DNA of 31,085 nucleotides from JBOGJG01 sp050747825 (GTDB lineage: Bacteria; Acidobacteriota; UBA6911; RPQK01; JBOGJG01). The stretch covers positions 1 through 31,085 of the forward strand of contig JBOGJG010000112.1 in NCBI GenBank assembly GCA_050747825.1, read 5' to 3'. Position numbers and translations under genes: made by a program. Below the pieces are notes generated by a model. That model had not been told where the DNA came from. It did not search any database and worked only from the letters and a program-made list of their open reading frames with translations. This document shows, piece by piece, positions 1 through 8,360 of this stretch (its first letter is position 1; every line of letters begins with the position of its first letter).

Positions 1-127
1 GCGCTTGGACCCGTCTTCAGCGTTGCTCGTCAGTTGCCTATTCCCGATAGGCGCCTTCCTCGCGCCTTGAATACGGGTCAAATCGCCTCCAGCGATAGCG
101 CACTTATTTATGTTACGAAGCACTAGT
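1..127. mobile_element. MITE-like repeat, right part (incomplete at window edge)
   Basis: Positions 93-127 are the reverse complement, with 33 of 35 bases matching, of positions 30937-30971 near the other end of the window. Positions 1-48 recur identically at 31037-31084. Joined through that 48-bp overlap, the two window ends describe one element of about 227 bp that opens with ACTAGTGCTTCGTAACATAA and closes with its inverse. No transposase is encoded, so a non-autonomous MITE-type element is the simplest reading. It ends 25 bp past the stop codon of the next gene (stop at 153-155). Possible TA target duplication (the ends read CTAG) is inferred only. Confidence 0.6.
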
Positions 128-152
128 TTTATCAGGATCATTTGGGGTGCGG

Positions 153-3095
153 TCACCGCACCAATTGCTCCAGTTCTTCTTCGCGCCATGCCCTATCGCG
201 AGCGGCCGTGGCTGAACGCACCAGCGAAACCGTGGAGGCGTGAACCGGCGCTGCACGGTTGCCCCAGCTCTGGCGAATATAGGACAGGATAGAGGCGATC
301 TGCTGGTCAGTCAGTTGGTCGCGGAAGGCGGGCATCAGCATTTCGCGGTCTTGTTTCCCGTCCAGAACGATTCGCACCAGGACCTGCTCCGGACCCAGCA
401 CCCATCTTGATTGGACCAGTGATTTGTGTATCCCTTCGCCATGCTCTCGATGGCAGTATCCGCAGGCTTGATTGTACCGGTCTCGTCCGGCTGGATCGAT
501 CCCTGTCATTTCATTCGACTGAATGTCCGCCGGAGGAAGTGATTCCAGGAATTTTGCCCAACTGCTGTGGCCCGCGAGCACATCTTGAGCGGCGGCTTTC
601 AGGTGCGGCGCCAGTCGCGGGTAGGTTTGGACTATCGCCTGCGGAATCTCCGGACGGTCGAAGCGTGAGAGCGACTCCAGCAGATGGCGCTGCAGGTCCT
701 CGGAACTCGTCCGCCTCAAGAGTGAGAGGAAAACAGGTACCGCGGAGGCGATCCGGCGATCGGCCAGGGATCGAATCAGCATGCCCCAATCGGCTTCGCT
801 GGTATCCTCATCGTCCAACAGACGAAGAGCACTGTCTGAGATGTCTTCGCGCCCCAGGCGCAAAGCCAAGCTGACTAAGGCTGGCTGAGGTGGCTGGGAC
901 TGAAGCAAGATAGATACCCGATTCTGCAAAGCTGGCGGCGCCGAGTGAAGGACATAACGATCCAGCCCCTCCTCCATTCCTTCTATCAATTGATCCCGGC
1001 TGGGCGAATCGGGCGCCAGATTCAACAGTTGAAGGCAAGTGTTCAGATTCCTGGTTGCGCTTTCGAGCGTGTAGTTGCTCTTCCATCCCGAATAGATGCC
1101 CTCATAATCATTGCTGAAGGTGTAGAAGTTCTTATCGCCGCGTTCGGCTGTAAAGCGGCGGCCCAGGCGAGTGGCGACGTGGCGAGCGAAGATCGGCGTT
1201 TTCCAGATACGGCCATCTTTCAGCATCGTCAGCAACAATTCGGGATCGTCGCCTGCCTTCTCTGCTATCGCCCACCACAGCAAGAGAGGGATATGGGGGT
1301 CGTCCGCGTCCTCAGCTCGCAGCAGCAATCTGCTCAGAATCGGTAAGGCCTCCCGGGCGGGCAGACGCTTACAGGTGCTGGCCAGTTGGCTGCGCACCTC
1401 CACATGCTCTTCCGTCCGCGCCAATTCAAGCAGCTTGTCCTGGATCTGGGGCGAGACCCTCTTGGCATCCCCGAGCAGCCGGATGGTCCAGCAACGCACG
1501 TAAGGATCCGGATGTCCCAGTTGCCGCAGCGCAAAAGCGCTGTCCAAGCCGCCGCTGTGATTGACGGCCCACAATGCTTCCAAGGCAAGCTGCCCCCGCT
1601 TTCCTTCCACCATATCCTGCAAGGCAGGAATAACTGACGCGTCGCGCCGGTCGGCCAGGATTCGCTGGGCCTGCTCACGAAACCACTTGTTCCGGTGCGA
1701 TAGCATCCCTACAAGCTCTGGGCTGCTCAGTTGCGCCAGGTCAAACGGACTGGAGGGCTTAGCCTCTTTGGTCTTGAGGCGGTAGATCCTTCCATGGGCC
1801 TTGTCCCAGTTGTCATCAGGGCTGAGGTGGCTCAGCCGGATGTCGTGCCAGTCGGCGATGTAAACGGCTCCGTCAGGACCCTCCTTCACGTCCACCGGCC
1901 GGAACCAGACATTGTCGGTCAAGACCAGGGCTTCCGTATCGGTCGTCCTGAAAGTGGATCGCTCCTCGAGCAAATGACTCGCTTGGACGCGATTGGTCAG
2001 AGACATACCGGCAATAATCTGGCCCTCATAGCCGGGAAGGGCGCCGCTCTCATAAACCAGGAAAGTCTGGGCGAAGCGCGGCTGGTAGCCGGAATGACTC
2101 ATATGTGGGAAAAAGCCGAAGGAGAAGGGATTGGTGAGCGGCCCGTGCTTGGACCAGTTTTTAACGTAGTATCCCCCCTGGACGTAATGCAGGCCCCGCG
2201 TGCCGCCGGTATTGGTACCCGAGAAGGCGCGACCCTTGGCATCAAAATCAAGACTCCAGGTGTTACCGCCTCCTTCGGCGAAAAGCTCAAATTCCCGGGT
2301 CTTCGGGTGATAGCGCCAGATCGCCTGGCCCAGGAACTTGATCCCTTTTACCTCCGAGGTGGATGTACTGCCGGTGGCGCCGTAGAGCCATCCATCCGGA
2401 CCCCAGTGCAGGCTGTTGGCGATCGAGTGAGTGTCTTCCAGCCCAAAGCCGGAGAGGTGAACTTCCGGATCGCCGTCGGGCACATCGTCGCGATTCGGGT
2501 CCGGGTAAAACAGCAGGTAAGGCGGATTGAGCACCCAGACGCCTCCTCGCCCCACGGCCACGCTGCTGGCGATGTTCAAGCCGGTGACGAAGTCTTTGTG
2601 GGAATCAAAAACACCATCGCCGTCCGTATCCTCCAGGATGGTGATCTTGTCGGCTCCCCGGACGTGATTGGGCGGAGCCGGCGGAACCTTGTCGTAGACT
2701 GCTCTGAGATAGCGGTCGTATTTCAGGACTTTCAGGCCCGCGGGAAATGGATACTGGAGGTACTGGACCACCCACAACCGTCCGCGCTCGTCAAAGTGCA
2801 AATTGAGCGGCTGGCGAATCACCGGCTCGCTGGCCACCACCTCAAGGACCAGCCCATCCGGGAGTTGAAAATGCTTTAGCGACTCCTGGGGCGAAAGAGG
2901 CTGGAGATCCCCGGCGCCCTCGACTCCCTGCCCCGCTCCCTTAAAGCCCCTTACAAACTCCTCGAGGGCCGGATCAAACGGCCGCTCCTCATGGGAAGCT
3001 TTTTCCTGCACCACGGCCGAAGCAGCTCTTCGCGTCAGCGCGCAGACCACGGAAACGATGACAACCAGGATCAGGACAGTAACACTTCTTCGCAC
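153..3095 (-). CDS. Exported PVC-type dehydrogenase-like/HEAT-repeat protein with C-terminal cytochrome c domain
   Basis: A 980-residue protein from the GTG at 3095. That start is preferred because it gives the N-terminus VRRSVTVLILVVIVSVVCAL, a signal anchor; the frame stays open upstream to 3287 but that part looks non-coding. After a linker, a six-bladed-propeller-like region (about residues 75-480; motifs PDGLVLEVVASEP, DERGRLWVVQYLQYP, EDTDGDGVFDS) resembles the putative membrane-bound dehydrogenase domain of Planctomycetes, Verrucomicrobia and Acidobacteria. HEAT-like helical repeats follow (about 490-860). A C-terminal cytochrome c domain has CGYCH (about 878-882) as heme-binding CxxCH and MLMPAF as probable Met ligand. 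The family is thought to oxidise an unknown sugar or alcohol in the periplasm and pass electrons to heme; the substrate cannot be read from sequence. It is divergent from the amidohydrolase at 3321. Confidence 0.9.
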   Translation of the reverse strand: MRRSVTVLILVVIVSVVCALTRRAASAVVQEKASHEERPFDPALEEFVRGFKGAGQGVEGAGDLQPLSPQESLKHFQLPDGLVLEVVASEPVIRQPLNLHFDERGRLWVVQYLQYPFPAGLKVLKYDRYLRAVYDKVPPAPPNHVRGADKITILEDTDGDGVFDSHKDFVTGLNIASSVAVGRGGVWVLNPPYLLFYPDPNRDDVPDGDPEVHLSGFGLEDTHSIANSLHWGPDGWLYGATGSTSTSEVKGIKFLGQAIWRYHPKTREFELFAEGGGNTWSLDFDAKGRAFSGTNTGGTRGLHYVQGGYYVKNWSKHGPLTNPFSFGFFPHMSHSGYQPRFAQTFLVYESGALPGYEGQIIAGMSLTNRVQASHLLEERSTFRTTDTEALVLTDNVWFRPVDVKEGPDGAVYIADWHDIRLSHLSPDDNWDKAHGRIYRLKTKEAKPSSPFDLAQLSSPELVGMLSHRNKWFREQAQRILADRRDASVIPALQDMVEGKRGQLALEALWAVNHSGGLDSAFALRQLGHPDPYVRCWTIRLLGDAKRVSPQIQDKLLELARTEEHVEVRSQLASTCKRLPAREALPILSRLLLRAEDADDPHIPLLLWWAIAEKAGDDPELLLTMLKDGRIWKTPIFARHVATRLGRRFTAERGDKNFYTFSNDYEGIYSGWKSNYTLESATRNLNTCLQLLNLAPDSPSRDQLIEGMEEGLDRYVLHSAPPALQNRVSILLQSQPPQPALVSLALRLGREDISDSALRLLDDEDTSEADWGMLIRSLADRRIASAVPVFLSLLRRTSSEDLQRHLLESLSRFDRPEIPQAIVQTYPRLAPHLKAAAQDVLAGHSSWAKFLESLPPADIQSNEMTGIDPAGRDRYNQACGYCHREHGEGIHKSLVQSRWVLGPEQVLVRIVLDGKQDREMLMPAFRDQLTDQQIASILSYIRQSWGNRAAPVHASTVSLVRSATAARDRAWREEELEQLVR

Positions 3096-3203
3096 TTGAT
3101 CTTCTCGACTGAAGGGGATTCTCTCACGAGCAGCCAAAAACCCAAAAACTTGATTTTTCCCTACATTCGCCGCCAGAGCCCGAACGGAAGGGTTTCTTGG
3201 CCG

Positions 3204-3232
3204 TTGAATCCTCTCTCCGGTGCGGATATGAT
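3204..3232 (+). promoter_or_regulatory. Candidate sigma-70-type promoter for the amidohydrolase gene
   Basis: TTGAAT at 3204-3209 and TATGAT at 3227-3232 are separated by exactly 17 bp. The predicted start lies near 3239, leaving an untranslated leader of about 80 bases before the ATG at 3321. It sits in the 225-bp divergent gap between the two flanking genes. Confidence 0.45.
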
Positions 3233-3320
3233 CGACTTCCCGGCCGACGGGGCTGACTGTGACCGGGCCTCCCGGCCAGCGCGGCAACCGTCTACGGTCC
3301 AGTTACGGGAGGAGTGACAC

Positions 3321-4655
3321 ATGTATCGTAAATCTCTAGTGTTGGTTTTGCTCGTCGCAAGCTGCCTGCTGGTTGTGGGAGTACAGGGGAGTTGTTCCCA
3401 GGGTTCCCAAAGCTCGGAGGTTGGCCCGGTCTCCGATGCGGGCCGGCGTATGCCGCCGCCGGAGCTGCCGGTGGAACCCAGGGCCCCGGACAGCGTGAAG
3501 GAGGGTGAAGTATGGATTCCGCCGTTGCCCAGCATGGACGAGATCCTGCCGCCTGCGGGTTGGGAGCCGGACGGGCGGGAGGCGGCCCCGATGCCTCTCA
3601 CCCTGCTGAGGCTCCCCAGGACGAACATCTTCCGGGCCAAGTACCCCGCCATCGACTTTCACGTTCACGGGCGAGGCCTCACCACCCGGGAAGCCTACGA
3701 GAGCCTGATCCAACTCATGGACTCTATCGGTATGGGCGCGATCGTCAATCTGAACGGAGGAACCGGGGATACGCTGGACGCGGCCCTGGAGGCGGGCGCG
3801 CCCTATCGGGATCGAGTCGCCACTTTCATCACCTTCAGCACGGAGGGGATCAACGAGCCGGGTTGGTCCGAGCGGTTCGCCGCCGAGATGGAGCGGGCCT
3901 TCCAGGCCGGGGCATTGGGAATGAAGGTCTCCAAGACGCTGGGACAAAGCGCCCGGAACCCGGACGGAACCTTCATCCAGGCCGACGACCCGCGCCTGGA
4001 TCCGATCTGGGAAATGCTCGCCAGGTACGACAAACCGGTCATGATCCACACCAGCGACTCGATCGGACGCTTCTACCCGATCAGCCCCAAGAACGAACGC
4101 TACGAGGCCGGCCTCTGGCACCAACCCGGTGACTCCTCGGGGAATCTCTACGAGTCCGGTCCCCCTCACGAAGTGATTGAGAAGGCCCGGGAGAACATGC
4201 TCCGCAAGCACCCGAAGACTCGCTTCGTCCTGGGGCATCTGGGCATGCTTTACTATGACCCGGAGAAGCTGGCTGCGCTGCTTGATACGTACCCCAACGC
4301 CGACGCAGAGATCTCGGCAGCCGTCCAGGATTTGGGCCGGGCGCCGCGCCTGTGGAGGGAATTCTTTCTGAAGTACCAAGACCGCATCCTCTTCGGCACC
4401 GACGGGAATCCCGGCCGGGATCCGGATCAGTTCTGGATTCCGCACTGGAGGTTTTTGGAGACTTTCGACGAGTACTTCTACCACCCCGCGCAAGTGGTCG
4501 CGCCCGGTGGCTCCCCGGGGCACGGCCGCTGGAACATCTCGGGCATCGGCCTGCCGGACGAGGTGCTTCGCAAAGTGTACTACGAGAACGCTCTGCGCCA
4601 CCTTCCCTCACTGCGGGGATCGATCGAGAAACAGCTCCAGGCGCGCCGCCGGTAG
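3321..4655 (+). CDS. Exported metal-dependent amidohydrolase (Amidohydro_2 type)
   Basis: A 444-residue protein. The ATG at 3321 has a strong ribosome site (GGGAGGAG, spacer 5). Residues 1-24 form a hydrophobic signal segment; VASC at 12-15 could be a lipobox, so the protein may be a lipoprotein. A proline-rich linker (40-100) leads to a TIM-barrel amidohydrolase domain. Metal-binding and catalytic positions are visible: DFHVHG (H114, H116), MIHTSDS (H243), LGHLGM (H306) and FGTDGN (D361). This spacing matches the Amidohydro_2 superfamily, which includes decarboxylases and lactone hydrolases, so amide hydrolysis is not certain. C-terminal NALRHLPSLR matches the usual closing helix. It is one of three unrelated exported amidohydrolases in the window. 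Substrate unknown. Confidence 0.9.
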   Translation: MYRKSLVLVLLVASCLLVVGVQGSCSQGSQSSEVGPVSDAGRRMPPPELPVEPRAPDSVKEGEVWIPPLPSMDEILPPAGWEPDGREAAPMPLTLLRLPRTNIFRAKYPAIDFHVHGRGLTTREAYESLIQLMDSIGMGAIVNLNGGTGDTLDAALEAGAPYRDRVATFITFSTEGINEPGWSERFAAEMERAFQAGALGMKVSKTLGQSARNPDGTFIQADDPRLDPIWEMLARYDKPVMIHTSDSIGRFYPISPKNERYEAGLWHQPGDSSGNLYESGPPHEVIEKARENMLRKHPKTRFVLGHLGMLYYDPEKLAALLDTYPNADAEISAAVQDLGRAPRLWREFFLKYQDRILFGTDGNPGRDPDQFWIPHWRFLETFDEYFYHPAQVVAPGGSPGHGRWNISGIGLPDEVLRKVYYENALRHLPSLRGSIEKQLQARRR

Positions 4656-4828
4656 CGGGCTTGTGCCTCCGCGGGCACGGCCGGCCTGTTCAAATTCGGC
4701 GACCACGGTGCCGGGCGCATCGCGCGTCAACCCCAAAGGCGCCGGTGGTTCCGGCACCCCATCTTCCGGGCATACGGTCTACTGATATCCGTCGACCACC
4801 AGCAGCGGTCGGCTCACTCAAAGCACGT

Positions 4829-4856
4829 TTGCTTTTTAGCCGGTTGGTTGTATCAT
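4829..4856 (+). promoter_or_regulatory. Candidate promoter of the TonB-dependent receptor gene
   Basis: TTGCTT (4829-4834) and TATCAT (4851-4856) are spaced by 16 bp. Transcription would start near 4863, about 40 bases before the ATG at 4904. The 245-bp gap 4656-4900 otherwise shows nothing recognisable, and no terminator hairpin with a T-run was seen after the preceding gene. Confidence 0.4.
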
Positions 4857-4903
4857 GAGGCTATCTTTCAACAATTTTGATCTGACCAAAAAGGGAGGGT
4901 GTG

Positions 4904-7900
4904 ATGGGGTGCAAAGGGTATCGGGCTTTTTTTTCAGCATTCGCATTTCTCTTGATCCTGGGAACTTCCGCTTCCCAGGCGCAAACGGCCAACGGCCGTA
5001 TCGCAGGTCTGGTGACCGACCCCGCAGGCGCAGTAGTCCCGGGTGTCGAAGTGACGACCATTAATGAGGAGACGGGCGTCAGTTATCTGGCTCTGACCGA
5101 CGACGTCGGCAGGTACACGTTCGTGCTGCTGCCTCCGGGACGCTATCGGCTGAGCGCAGCGCTGCCTGGTTTCCGCACTTACGACCGCCGCGGCCTGGTA
5201 CTGGGCACGGGCGAGCATCTCTCCGTGGACTTCCGACTGGAACTGGGAGAGATGAGCGAAGTAGTCACCGTAACTGAATCGGCTTCGCTTCTGGAAACTA
5301 ACACCTCCGATATCAGCCAGTTGATCGAATCCAAGAACGTCAGCGATCTCCCTCTCAATGGACGCCGGGCGCTGAGCCTGGCCGCAGTTGTGCCCGCCAC
5401 CGTTTGGGTCAGTTACTCCGGGAACGCCAAACCCAACTTCAGCCTGGCCGGAGGGAGAACCCAGAGCCAGGTCATCTGGATTGACGGCGGCAATGGTCAG
5501 AACATGCGCCTGGGCGTGGGTCAGATCGACAGCGACCCGCCGGTCGAAGTGGTGAGAGAATTTCGAATTCTGACCAATGCCTATTCGGCCGAATTCGGGG
5601 GATCGGCGGGTGGCGTCATCATCATGACCACCAAGTCGGGGACCAATGAATTCCACGGGAGCCTCTTTGAGTATTTCCGCAATGACGCACTGGATGCTGC
5701 CAACTTCTTTGCGCCGATTGATGCTGAGACCGGAGAAAAATTGAAGGCGCCGCTGCGTTATAACCTCTTTGGAGGCACCGTCGGAGGCCCCATCTTCAAA
5801 AATAAGACTCATTTCTTTTTCGGCTATGAGGCAACCCGGCAAAGGGACGGCCGCACAGATATATTGACGGTGCCCACTGAATTACAGCGCCAGGGCGATT
5901 TTTCGCAAACCTTTAACGCCGCCGGCAAGCTCATCCGCATCTTCGACCCCGCATCCACGCGTACCGAAGAGGGCAAAACGGTGCGAAACCAATTTCCGGG
6001 CAACCGCATTCCGATCGATCGCCTGGACCCGGTAGCCCTCAAGATTCTGAATTTTTACCCGGCGCCCAACCGGCCTGCCAGCAATGCGGCCGGCGCTTCC
6101 AATTTCGCCGGAAACTGGACCGAGGCCTTCGACCGTGACAACATCACCGCGCGCGTCGATCATGTGATCAACGACGATCACAGGGTCTACGGCCGCTACA
6201 TCTACAACGAAGATCCTATCATCAGCGGCAGTGTCATGCCCGACCCGAGAACCGATACTCGAAATTCCCGGGACCGCTACCAGCACAACATGCTGGTGGC
6301 CTACAACAACTCCTTTTCTCCAAGCTGGCTCAATGACCTGCGCTATACCTACGGCTATCGGATCTTCCATAACCGGAGCGCCGGTCTGGGAGGGACATGG
6401 GATCAGGAACTGGGGCTGGACGGAATTTCGGGCGAAGCTTTTCCGCGCATCAATGTGGCCAGCATGTCACCCCTGGGATCGGGAGGCCACGAGCGCCGCC
6501 AGTTTCCCATCTGGCAGCACCAGATCGTGGAGAGCATGACACTGCTCTTGAGCCGGCATACGCTGCGGTTCGGGGCCGAAATTCGCCAGTCCAATAATAA
6601 CGAAGTGAACCGTCCTTCCATTTCCGGCAACTTCAGCTTCGGCGTTCAGCCCACTGCCCTGCCCGGCACCGGCGGAACCGGTTTCGGCTTTGCCAGCTTT
6701 CTCATGGGTTTTCCCAATTCTTTCACCATTCGCGAGACGGAAGTTCTGAATCGCTACAGCTATTATCTGGCCACCTACGTTCAGGACGACTGGAAGCTTC
6801 ATCCCAATTTGACCCTCAATCTCGGGCTGCGCTGGGAGGCTGATACTCCTATGACTGATCGCAACAGCCGCATGAACGGTTTTGATCCGGTCGCCATCAA
6901 TCCAGTCTCGGGGACTCCGGGTGTGGTGCGTTTCGCCGGCGTCAATGGCTGGCCGATCAATATCGCCGATCCGGATTGGAATAACTTCGGACCGAGAATC
7001 GGCCTGGCCTGGCGTCCCTTTGGACAAGGCGACACGGTTATACGAGCAGGCGCGGGCATTTTTTATGCGCATCCCTTCGACCACGGGGCGCCTGCGTCAG
7101 CCGCCCTGGGTTTCGAGAAATCGGCCAATTTGCAGACCCCTGATAACGGCATCACGGCGCCTTTTCTTCTGAAAGATGGAGTGCCCCCGGTGCAGTTGGC
7201 AGGAAATACTCTGGACGATTCCTTCGGAGCAGTCCCGGTCGGGAAAGGAACCACTACTGCCGTCTCCTTTTATGACAGGAACCGGCAGACCGGCTATTCG
7301 CAGCAGTTCAACCTCACCATTCAGCATGAGATCAAAGGAATGCTGTTTGAAGCGGGCTATCTCGGAAATCTGTCGCGCAAGCTGGCCAACTCCAACCTGA
7401 GCATCAACCAGATCGTGCCGGAGAAGCTGGGGCCCGGCGTCACCCAGAAGGACCGGCCCTTTCCTCAGTTCAGCAACGTCATCATCCAGTTTCCCAGCCT
7501 TGGCGTGATCAACTATCATGCCGGATTCTTCAAGGTCGAAAGGCGCTTTGCCGGCGGCCTCAGCTTCCTGACCAACTACACGTGGGCCAAGAATATCGGG
7601 AACTCTGATCCCGGCGGCGGAGGTTTGGGAGACGTGCAGTTTTACCAGGACTTCTACAACCGAAAGGTGGACCGGGGACCTGGTGAGCTGGATATCAATC
7701 ACCGCTTCATCTGGAGCTCCGTTTACGAACTCCCCTTCGGACAGCGGCGACGCTGGCTCTCCGGCAGCCCCCTGAGCCACGCGCTGGGCGGCTGGAGCTT
7801 TGGGGCCATTACCAGCATTCAAAGCGGTCCGCCCTTTTCGCTCTGGACTCAGACCAATACGACCAGGGCTTTCTCCTCCGGCGCGCAGCGCGTGAACCTG

Positions 7901-8230
7901 CTGCGAGATCCGAGTCTGCCTTCCTCCGAGCGGAGCATCGAACGCTGGTTCGACACCGACGCGGTGGCTGCGCCTGAAGAGTTCACTTTCGGAAATTCAG
8001 GAAACGGTATCCTGCGGGCCGACGGACAGATCAACTTCGATTTCTCGATGATCAAGAACCTCTATATCTCGGAAGATAAATTTGTCCAAATCCGGGGCGA
8101 GATGTTCAACGCCTTCAATCACCCCAACTTTGGAATTCCCGGCCACGCACTGGGGGGCCCCGGCTTCGGGATCATCAACAGCGCCAGCGCCGGCCGGATC
8201 ATCCAATTCGGATTGAGAGCGGTGTTTTAA
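4904..8230 (+). CDS. Oar-like TonB-dependent receptor with N-terminal carboxypeptidase-regulatory domain
   Basis: A 1108-residue outer-membrane protein. An in-frame GTG lies directly before at 4901, but GGGAGG at 4893-4898 is better spaced for the ATG at 4904. Signal peptide about 1-26, ending ASQA. The CarboxypepD_reg-like beta-sandwich spans about 30-115 (GRIAGLVTDPAGAVVPGVEV...RYTFVLLPPGRYRL). A TonB plug follows, with LPLNGR at about 149-154 and AEFGGSAGGVIIMTTKSG further on; these motifs are characteristic of the large acidobacterial Oar-like receptor family. The rest is a long beta barrel ending in FGLRAVF, an aromatic C-terminus suited to outer-membrane assembly. The family takes up or binds large ligands (oligosaccharides or peptides) using TonB energy; the ligand is unknown. 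No transport partner is adjacent. Confidence 0.95.
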   Translation: MGCKGYRAFFSAFAFLLILGTSASQAQTANGRIAGLVTDPAGAVVPGVEVTTINEETGVSYLALTDDVGRYTFVLLPPGRYRLSAALPGFRTYDRRGLVLGTGEHLSVDFRLELGEMSEVVTVTESASLLETNTSDISQLIESKNVSDLPLNGRRALSLAAVVPATVWVSYSGNAKPNFSLAGGRTQSQVIWIDGGNGQNMRLGVGQIDSDPPVEVVREFRILTNAYSAEFGGSAGGVIIMTTKSGTNEFHGSLFEYFRNDALDAANFFAPIDAETGEKLKAPLRYNLFGGTVGGPIFKNKTHFFFGYEATRQRDGRTDILTVPTELQRQGDFSQTFNAAGKLIRIFDPASTRTEEGKTVRNQFPGNRIPIDRLDPVALKILNFYPAPNRPASNAAGASNFAGNWTEAFDRDNITARVDHVINDDHRVYGRYIYNEDPIISGSVMPDPRTDTRNSRDRYQHNMLVAYNNSFSPSWLNDLRYTYGYRIFHNRSAGLGGTWDQELGLDGISGEAFPRINVASMSPLGSGGHERRQFPIWQHQIVESMTLLLSRHTLRFGAEIRQSNNNEVNRPSISGNFSFGVQPTALPGTGGTGFGFASFLMGFPNSFTIRETEVLNRYSYYLATYVQDDWKLHPNLTLNLGLRWEADTPMTDRNSRMNGFDPVAINPVSGTPGVVRFAGVNGWPINIADPDWNNFGPRIGLAWRPFGQGDTVIRAGAGIFYAHPFDHGAPASAALGFEKSANLQTPDNGITAPFLLKDGVPPVQLAGNTLDDSFGAVPVGKGTTTAVSFYDRNRQTGYSQQFNLTIQHEIKGMLFEAGYLGNLSRKLANSNLSINQIVPEKLGPGVTQKDRPFPQFSNVIIQFPSLGVINYHAGFFKVERRFAGGLSFLTNYTWAKNIGNSDPGGGGLGDVQFYQDFYNRKVDRGPGELDINHRFIWSSVYELPFGQRRRWLSGSPLSHALGGWSFGAITSIQSGPPFSLWTQTNTTRAFSSGAQRVNLLRDPSLPSSERSIERWFDTDAVAAPEEFTFGNSGNGILRADGQINFDFSMIKNLYISEDKFVQIRGEMFNAFNHPNFGIPGHALGGPGFGIINSASAGRIIQFGLRAVF

Positions 8231-8360
8231 GAAGTCCCAGCAAAGAAAGAATCATCAGAATGGCAAAGGTAATACCAAGCGTCCAGTTAAGCCATTGCTT
8301 ACGCCATGACCCACGGATCCGAACTGTGTGCGATTCAAATAGATCTCAAAAAGGAAAAAC

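Noticed and set aside
1731..2879. 382-residue frame on the + strand
   Set aside because: Shadow of the cytochrome/HEAT protein gene in high-GC DNA; no signal or domain in the product.
3336..4601. 421-residue frame on the - strand
   Set aside because: It is antisense to the amidohydrolase, whose catalytic motifs and ribosome site are clear; the mirrored product has no recognisable domain.
8231..8360. Terminator between receptor and molybdenum subunit genes
   Set aside because: A short TAAGC/GCTTA stem and an AGATCT repeat are present, but there is no T-run, so a rho-independent terminator is not supported.
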